Shown in pieces: positions 59,577 through 64,000 of a stretch of DNA of 64,000 bases; within the stretch, counting starts at the first letter, position 1, and every line of letters begins with the position of its first letter. The position numbers and the translations under genes are program-made. The DNA comes from Nitrospira sp. UBA5699 (GTDB lineage Bacteria; Nitrospirota; Nitrospiria; Nitrospirales; Nitrospiraceae). Location: assembly GCA_002420105.1 (NCBI GenBank), contig DIHJ01000050.1, positions 428 through 64,427 of the forward strand, given 5' to 3'. Under the pieces are notes generated by a model. The model made no database searches. It was given only the letters and a program-made list of their open reading frames with translations, and was not told where the DNA came from.

Positions 59577-59672
59577 ATGGCAAGCGTGCTGAAAAAACGC
59601 CGGAAGAAAATGCGCAAGCACAAGTACAAGAAGCTGCGCCGGCGTCAAAAGTTCCTTCGTCGTAAAAGCTAA
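59577..59672 (+). CDS. AURKAIP1/COX24-domain (mS38-like) 31-residue basic protein
   Basis: A 31-codon gene with GTAGGAGAG before the ATG and its own promoter. The peptide is over half Lys and Arg: MASVLKKRRKKMRKHKY, then KKLRRRQKFLRRKS. The RRKKMRKHKYKKLRRRxKF core matches the AURKAIP1/COX24 domain, known from the mitochondrial ribosomal protein mS38 and from tiny bacterial proteins thought to bind the small ribosomal subunit. The fit is by recognition of the core motif. The next gene starts 29 nt downstream. Confidence 0.82.
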   Translation: MASVLKKRRKKMRKHKYKKLRRRQKFLRRKS

Positions 59673-59701
59673 GCTCAGCCCCCGGAGAGGAGGAGGAGAC
59701 C

Positions 59702-59920
59702 GTGCCCGAAGGGAAGAAGGTTCGCATTCGCGTCCGCACTGTGAACTGCGTCTACGTGGGCGACTTTCTGATTCCCCCGATGCGGAACCGTGTCTCCGAT
59801 GCCATCAACGAAGAGCAGCGGCTTTTTATCAGCCTCACCGACGTGGTCATCAACGAGAAGGACCGGTCGGATTTCGTCGCCGTCAACAAGAACCTCATCG
59901 AATCCATCGCGCAGATTTAG
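59702..59920 (+). CDS. Small conserved-looking protein of unknown function
   Basis: 72 residues from GTG 59702, with GAGGAGGAG upstream. It reads as a small beta-rich domain: KKVRIRVRTVNCVYVGDFLIPPMRNRVSDAI, then RLFISLTDVVINEKDR, and VAVNKNLIESIAQI. The NRVSDAIN...FISLTDV pattern recalls a family of short bacterial proteins (DUF6812-like), but I am not sure. It follows the mS38-like gene by 29 nt. Confidence 0.72.
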   Translation: MPEGKKVRIRVRTVNCVYVGDFLIPPMRNRVSDAINEEQRLFISLTDVVINEKDRSDFVAVNKNLIESIAQI

Positions 59921-60011
59921 CGCCCAGATCTGCCGGCCCGATCGCCCCGCCCGGGGGCACACGAAGCACTTGGTTTTCTGTACCGACCTCCTCTAAGATC
60001 CCTCCGCCGCC

Positions 60012-61742
60012 ATGTCGACGTTCAAGCGCTTCCTTCCATTCCTGAAACCGTATCTCCCCCGCATGCTGTTCGCCGGCCTCCTCGTGATGGGCGTGGCGGC
60101 CGTCAACCTCGCCCTGCTCCGCCTGGCCGGCACGCTGTGGGACGTCATCACCGTTCACCATGACGCCGCCCGGATGACCGAGTTGATTGCCCTGTTCCTC
60201 GGCCTGGTCGTATTCCAGGGCCTCTGTTCGATGGGGCACGGCTATCTGACGGCCTGGGTCTCACAACACATCGTCGCCGATTTCCGCTCGCATCTGTTCG
60301 CGCACCTGCAAACCCTCTCGGTCAGTTTCTATGCGCGGCGGAGGACCGGCGAGCTGCTGTCCCGCCTGATGAACGATGTCACGGTCATTCAGTCCGTCGT
60401 CACGGAAACGCCGATCGACACGGCCAAGCAACTCGTCACGTTCATCGGGGGGATCGCGTTTTTGCTGGCCATGAACTGGCGGCTCTGTCTGCTTATTCTC
60501 GTCCTGCTCCCCCTGCTCGTGATCGTGGCCAAATTTTTCGGACGCAGGCTGAAATCGCTCTCGACCTCGATTCAGGATCAAACCGCCGCGCTCAGCACGT
60601 TGATCGAAGAAGTCATCTCCGGCATCCGCATCGTGAAATCCTTCGTGCAAACAGACCGTGAACAAGCGCGATTCGGCGCGCAGGTCGGGCAGACCCTGTC
60701 GCTGACGATGCGGCGAGCCGGCATCATGGCCGTCTTCATTCCGGTCATCAGCCTGCTGACCTTCTCCGCCGCGGCCGCCGTGCTGTGGTACGGGGGCCGC
60801 CAGGTCATCGACGGCGCCGTGTCACCGGGCGACCTCTTCGCCTTCGTGCTGTTCGCAGGGATCTTGATCGGTCCGTTCAGTTCCGCGGCGCGCGTGTTCG
60901 CGCAGATCAGAGAGGCGCAGGGGGCCACCGAACGCGTGTTCGAAATCCTGGACACCAGACCAGAAGTCGGCGACGCTCCCGATGCCGCACCGCTCCAGAC
61001 CGTGTCAGGACACATCCGCGTCGAGCATGTGAGCTTCGCCTACGATCCGCGCCAGCCGGTGTTGACCGATGTGTCCTTCGAGGCCAAACCGGGCGAACTC
61101 GTGGCGATCGTCGGTCCCACCGGCGCGGGGAAAACGACCGCGATGAATCTGATCCATCGGTTCTACGATCCGACGGAAGGCCGGATTACGATCGACGGTC
61201 GGGACCTCCGCCAGGCCACCCTGGACAGCTGGTACCGGCAAATCGCGCTGGTGCCGCAGGAGACGATCCTGTTCGGCGGCACGATTCTCGACAACATCCG
61301 CTACGGCAACCGGGAGGCCGACGAAGCGGCCGTGACGGAGGCAAGCCGCGCCGCCCATGCCCACGATTTCATCATGAGTTTCCCCGACCGGTATCAGACC
61401 GTGGTGGGGGAAAAGGGCATCAACGTGTCGGGCGGACAACGGCAGCGCATCGCCATCGCCCGCGCCATCCTGAAGAATCCGCGGATCCTACTGTTGGACG
61501 AAGCCACCTCCGCGCTCGACAGCGAGTCGGAGCGGCTGGTCCAGGAAGCCCTGGAGCAGCTGATGAAAGGCCGGACGACGTTCGTGATCGCCCATCGCCT
61601 CACCACCATCCAACGGGCCGACCGCATCCTCGTCCTGAACAAGGGGCGCCTCGTCGAGACCGGCACCCACGGCGAGCTGATGGACCGCCAGGGGCTCTAT
61701 CACCACCTCTATACGCTCCGTCTGACCGAGCTGCCCTCGTAA
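60012..61742 (+). CDS. ABC exporter, MsbA-like (fused TMD-NBD)
   Basis: 576 residues. Six membrane helices fill residues 10-300, with the intracellular-loop motifs typical of type IV exporters (RRTGELLSRLMNDVTVIQ, SIQDQTAALSTLIEEVISGIRIVKSF). The nucleotide-binding domain has Walker A GPTGAGKTTAMN, Q loop PQETILFGGTILDNIRYG, signature VSGGQRQRIAIARAI and Walker B ILLLDEATSALDSESE. It acts as a homodimer. MsbA (lipid A flipping) is a reasonable model, but drug or peptide export fits as well. No lipid A gene is adjacent. Confidence 0.92.
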   Translation: MSTFKRFLPFLKPYLPRMLFAGLLVMGVAAVNLALLRLAGTLWDVITVHHDAARMTELIALFLGLVVFQGLCSMGHGYLTAWVSQHIVADFRSHLFAHLQTLSVSFYARRRTGELLSRLMNDVTVIQSVVTETPIDTAKQLVTFIGGIAFLLAMNWRLCLLILVLLPLLVIVAKFFGRRLKSLSTSIQDQTAALSTLIEEVISGIRIVKSFVQTDREQARFGAQVGQTLSLTMRRAGIMAVFIPVISLLTFSAAAAVLWYGGRQVIDGAVSPGDLFAFVLFAGILIGPFSSAARVFAQIREAQGATERVFEILDTRPEVGDAPDAAPLQTVSGHIRVEHVSFAYDPRQPVLTDVSFEAKPGELVAIVGPTGAGKTTAMNLIHRFYDPTEGRITIDGRDLRQATLDSWYRQIALVPQETILFGGTILDNIRYGNREADEAAVTEASRAAHAHDFIMSFPDRYQTVVGEKGINVSGGQRQRIAIARAILKNPRILLLDEATSALDSESERLVQEALEQLMKGRTTFVIAHRLTTIQRADRILVLNKGRLVETGTHGELMDRQGLYHHLYTLRLTELPS

Positions 61743-61862
61743 TCGACGGCGCCGGCGGTCGGCTTTCTTCCCGAATCGATCCCCCGATCACCGCCCCGGC
61801 CGGGAGTCGGACTGCCCCGACACCCGGCAGCCAGATCGATCCGCCCCCCATGGCCCCGCAAT

Positions 61863-61916
61863 TTAACACCGGCTTAACAGCGGCGTAACGCAGCCGCATC
61901 TCTCCCGCCGTATCAT
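61863..61916 (+). promoter_or_regulatory. Triple 11-bp direct repeat (Pho-box-like) and -10 before the PhoB-like gene
   Basis: TTAAC at 61863, TTAAC at 61874 and GTAAC at 61885 repeat with exact 11-bp spacing (TTAACACCGGC, TTAACAGCGGC, GTAACGCAG). PhoB-family regulators bind tandem 11-bp repeats on one face of the helix. A TATCAT -10 box lies at 61911-61916. The third repeat sits about where the -35 would be, as in PhoB-activated promoters. Self-regulation of the following regulator is likely. Confidence 0.6.
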
Positions 61917-61998
61917 GCGACCATGAGGATTCTCCCTCATCGGTATGATCGAAGATGCGTACGGCGCATAGGACATCGCCGCAGCCAAGGAGCTTGTC

Positions 61999-62709
61999 AT
62001 GGTCACCGCGAACAGCAGGAAGGTCCTCATCGTCGAGGATGAGAAGGATATTCTCCAACTGGTCAAGATGTATTTCGAGAAAGAGGGGTTTCGAACCCTG
62101 ACCGCCGCCACCGGCACGGAGGCGCTCCGGCAGGTTCGATCGGAACATCCCGATCTGGTGATCCTCGACCTCATGCTGCCCGAGATCGACGGACTCGAAG
62201 TGTGCAAGAAAATCCGCCTGACCCCTCAGACGGCCACGCTGCCCATCATCATGTTGACCGCCAAGAGCGAGGAGTCCGACACCGTCGTCGGATTGGAACT
62301 GGGAGCGGACGACTACGTGTCCAAGCCGTTCAGCCCGAAAGCCCTGATGGCGAGGGTGAAGGCCCTGTTTCGCCGGATCGAGCGCACCGCGGATCGGGAA
62401 ATCAGCGTGTACCGCTACGGCCCGTTGAATCTGAATCTCTCGCGCCACGAAGTGACGGTGGAGGGGCGGGAGATCAGCCTCACGGCCAAGGAATTCGGAC
62501 TGCTCGAACATCTGCTGCGCAATCCCGGCCGGGTCTTGACGCGGGACGTGCTGTTGAACAGCGTGTGGGGCTACGATTATCATGGGACGACGAGGACGGT
62601 CGACGTCCATGTCCGGCGCATCAAGCAAAAGCTTCCCCTTCTGAACGACGCCATTCTGTCGGTCAAGTCGCTCGGCTACAAGCTGAAAGAAGAGGGCGCG
62701 AACGCTTAG
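61999..62709 (+). CDS. OmpR/PhoB family response regulator
   Basis: 236 residues, with AAGGAG before the ATG. The receiver has DEKD, the acceptor Asp in LVILDLMLPEIDGLEVCKKI, and Lys in YVSKPFSPK. The winged-helix output is LNLSRHEVTVEGREISLTAKEFGLLEHLLRNPGRVLTRDVLLNSVWG, close to PhoB. No kinase gene is adjacent, so it is an orphan in this window. Tandem 11-bp repeats precede it and occur again at 63601-63617. Confidence 0.93.
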   Translation: MVTANSRKVLIVEDEKDILQLVKMYFEKEGFRTLTAATGTEALRQVRSEHPDLVILDLMLPEIDGLEVCKKIRLTPQTATLPIIMLTAKSEESDTVVGLELGADDYVSKPFSPKALMARVKALFRRIERTADREISVYRYGPLNLNLSRHEVTVEGREISLTAKEFGLLEHLLRNPGRVLTRDVLLNSVWGYDYHGTTRTVDVHVRRIKQKLPLLNDAILSVKSLGYKLKEEGANA

Positions 62710-62767
62710 CACCCGTTGCCGGCACCGTCTCCCGTCGAGCCATTCACCGGCCGGAGGCGCCCGTGCG

Positions 62768-62788
62768 CGGCAGCAAGCGACGCTGCCG
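62768..62788 (+). repeat. Hairpin between the PhoB-like and BamE-like genes
   Basis: CGGCAGC (62768-62774) and GCTGCCG (62782-62788) form a perfect 7-bp stem in the 91-nt intergenic space. No T-run follows, so it may weaken read-through rather than end transcription. Confidence 0.35.
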
Positions 62789-62800
62789 TGCAGTCTCCGA

Positions 62801-63124
62801 ATGAACTCCACTCTGCCACTTCCACGTCTTACGCTCGCAGCAGGAAGCCTCCTGGCGATTCTGGTCTCCTGTGCGCCTTACCGCGTCGAGTATCTGGAGG
62901 ATTCGCTCCGTCAGACGACCCAGGAGGAGCTCGTCCGCAAGTTCGGCTATCCGCAGCGGCTCAAACGGGCCGGGAACGGCGACCAGGTGTGGGAATACGA
63001 CTTTCAGGGAAAGGAGTCGAACTGCGCGTCCTATGCGATCACCTTCGACGCCGAGGAACAGCTGCGTCACTGGGAGCGCCGGGATTGCGGGCCGACGACG
63101 GGCGGGGCCGCGATCGTCAAGTAA
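62801..63124 (+). CDS. Small lipoprotein, SmpA/BamE-like fold
   Basis: 107 residues. The signal peptide LTLAAGSLLAILVSC ends in a Cys at the lipobox position. The mature part has the SmpA/OmlA-BamE pattern: SLRQTTQEELVRKFGYPQRLKRAGNGDQVWEYDF, then ASYAITFDAEEQLRHWERRDC. True BamE joins the BAM complex; small relatives have other roles. No bam gene is near, so only the fold is claimed. Confidence 0.75.
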   Translation: MNSTLPLPRLTLAAGSLLAILVSCAPYRVEYLEDSLRQTTQEELVRKFGYPQRLKRAGNGDQVWEYDFQGKESNCASYAITFDAEEQLRHWERRDCGPTTGGAAIVK

Positions 63125-63152
63125 ACAACCCGGACGATCACGAGCTCCGGGG

Positions 63153-63557
63153 TCAGTAGGAAGGTCGCTGCCTGGGCTTCGAAGGCGGAACGGCCGGCTC
63201 GACGTTGCGCGGCGGCTGGTCGGGCTGCTCCTTGATCTGCAGACCGATTTCCTGAAGCGCCTTCGGGTACTGCGCACAATACTCTTTGGCCCTCGCAGGG
63301 ATCTGTTCGTACTTTTCCAGGCAGGCTCGGTAGGATTTGACGAGCAGCGACGCCTCGGTGTAGACGGCGGTCGCCGCTTCGGCCTGCCGGAAGGTCTGGC
63401 ATTGGATGGCGGCCTCGCGATCGAGCACCGTTTCCCCCGCCATCTTCGCGCAGGTCACGTCGATATACTGATGGGGCTTTGCGCAGGCGATCGGTCCGGT
63501 CGCCAGCAGCAGGCCCACTAGAACCACCTTGGCTTTCCAGTTTCTCCACTCCATCAT
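63153..63557 (-). CDS. Lipoprotein of unknown function
   Basis: 134 residues from ATG 63557; the gene has GGGAGGA upstream. The signal VVLVGLLLATGPIAC ends in a lipobox. The mature part is helical with four further cysteines (DVTCAK, IQCQTF, RACLEK, EYCAQY), which could make two disulfides, and ends in a Pro-rich tail (PPRNVEPAVPPSKPRQRP). It faces the BamE-like gene. An 11-bp direct repeat like that before the PhoB-like gene lies 44-60 nt upstream. Confidence 0.72.
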   Translation of the reverse strand: MMEWRNWKAKVVLVGLLLATGPIACAKPHQYIDVTCAKMAGETVLDREAAIQCQTFRQAEAATAVYTEASLLVKSYRACLEKYEQIPARAKEYCAQYPKALQEIGLQIKEQPDQPPRNVEPAVPPSKPRQRPSY

Positions 63558-63600
63558 CTTTTATCCTCCCGCACCAACATTACGTGCACGACAAGTCGAT

Positions 63601-63617
63601 GTTACAGATTCGTTAAC
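63601..63617. promoter_or_regulatory. Second 11-bp direct repeat (GTTAC-x6-GTTAAC)
   Basis: GTTAC at 63601 and GTTAAC at 63612 are 11 bp apart, matching the spacing and core of the repeats before the PhoB-like gene. It lies in the 224-nt gap between a minus-strand lipoprotein gene and a plus-strand DksA/TraR-like gene and could control either. A weaker pair, GTTAC/TTGAC, lies at 63701-63716. Confidence 0.45.
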
Positions 63618-63781
63618 TTTCCATGTAGTCTGAAAGAAATCCGACATCTCTTGCATCGCGGGATCCGACGTTGCAGCTCCCTCAAGAGGGGTCATGAGCT
63701 GTTACAGAGACTTGACTGCCTCCTGACTTCTCCGTGCCTCGCCGGCCGTAGAGTGCGATCGTAAGGAAGGAGGGTGACCGC

Positions 63782-64000
63782 ATGGCACGAAACAACCGGC
63801 ACCTGCGCGATGCATCTCCTCATGACCTGGTCTTCACAAGGCATCTCCCGGATCGGACCAGGGCACTTTATGTGGACCTCTGGATCGAACTGAAGCGCCA
63901 GCGAGCGGCCCTCTTCCGTGAAACGACCTCTGGCGGGATTCAGACGGTTGGACCGGAGCTGTCGCCCGACCCTGCCGATCAAGCCTCAATTGATCAGGAA
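63782..64000 (+). CDS. DksA/TraR-like protein, 5' part (runs off the window)
   Basis: The first 73 codons of a gene cut by the window end. AAGGAGGG precedes the ATG. The visible part is a basic N-terminus (ARNNRHLRDASPHD), then RALYVDLWIELKRQRAALFRET, and SPDPADQASIDQE, which resembles the coiled-coil tip of DksA/TraR proteins (D-P-x-D-x-A). Such proteins bind the RNA polymerase secondary channel. The zinc finger that would confirm this lies outside the window. Confidence 0.65.
   Translation, partial: MARNNRHLRDASPHDLVFTRHLPDRTRALYVDLWIELKRQRAALFRETTSGGIQTVGPELSPDPADQASIDQE

Noticed and set aside
1..64000. tRNA genes, CRISPR arrays, insertion sequences, phage genes
   Set aside because: I scanned for T-loop signatures, regularly spaced repeats, transposase motifs and terminal inverted repeats and found none that hold up.

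Overview
The window looks like a piece of chromosome from a GC-rich, Gram-negative (diderm) bacterium. Lipoprotein signals, lytic transglycosylases, a UB2H-type PBP1b, HflKC, MsbA-like ABC export and M16 peptidase pairs all point to a two-membrane envelope. The mix of many multi-PAS kinases, a Tll0287-type haem sensor, arsenic-methylation genes, a detached F0 ATPase operon and the zapB-zapA-rny-ymdB-xse-tlyA string is most like Nitrospirota (Nitrospira-like). That placement is inference; no 16S or other marker lies in the window. I found no tRNA, rRNA, CRISPR array, insertion sequence or phage gene.

Layout. 0-0.7 kb: bolA and monothiol glutaredoxin (Fe-S handling). 1-6 kb: a signalling cluster with a receiver-only regulator, a kinase with a Rossmann N-terminus, a Cache/HAMP/PAS kinase and a membrane-anchored c-haem Tll0287-like protein. 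6-16.8 kb: envelope genes (AI-2E-type permease, bactofilin, PBP1b, symporter, FKBP isomerase, ABC-F ATPase, MltC-like transglycosylase). 16.8-19.2 kb: ArsI/CadI lyase, SigZ-like sigma factor and FAD monooxygenase, apparently one operon. 19.5-25.4 kb: a broken lipoprotein gene, two NarL-type regulators and a 1364-residue multi-PAS/GAF kinase. 25.5-29 kb: small exported or accessory genes. 29.2-31.9 kb: arsM-arsR-arsS (arsenic methylation and arsenosugar type). 32-38 kb: hflKC, formate-THF ligase, M23 peptidase, cutA, rhodanese, with an AT-richer stretch around 37.3 kb. 38-45 kb: the long minus-strand string zapB-zapA-(580-nt gap)-rny-ymdB-xseA-xseB-tlyA-epimerase. 45-52 kb: Slt70-like transglycosylase, rlmN, M16 pair, larE. 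52-54 kb: atpI-atpB-atpE-atpF. 54-60 kb: pabB/pabC-like pair, small transglycosylase, lipoprotein-nadB, a 31-residue mS38/COX24-like protein. 60-64 kb: MsbA-like exporter, PhoB-like regulator with a triple 11-bp repeat in its promoter, a BamE-like and another lipoprotein, and the start of a DksA/TraR-like gene.

Themes. Two arsenic modules sit about 10 kb apart (C-As bond breaking and As methylation). Three separate two-component systems read redox or envelope state. Most starts have a clear Shine-Dalgarno, but several genes without one have a -10 hexamer 5-7 nt before the start codon, which suggests leaderless mRNAs. Starts were moved from the longest open frame wherever a ribosome site, signal peptide or family length argued for it.
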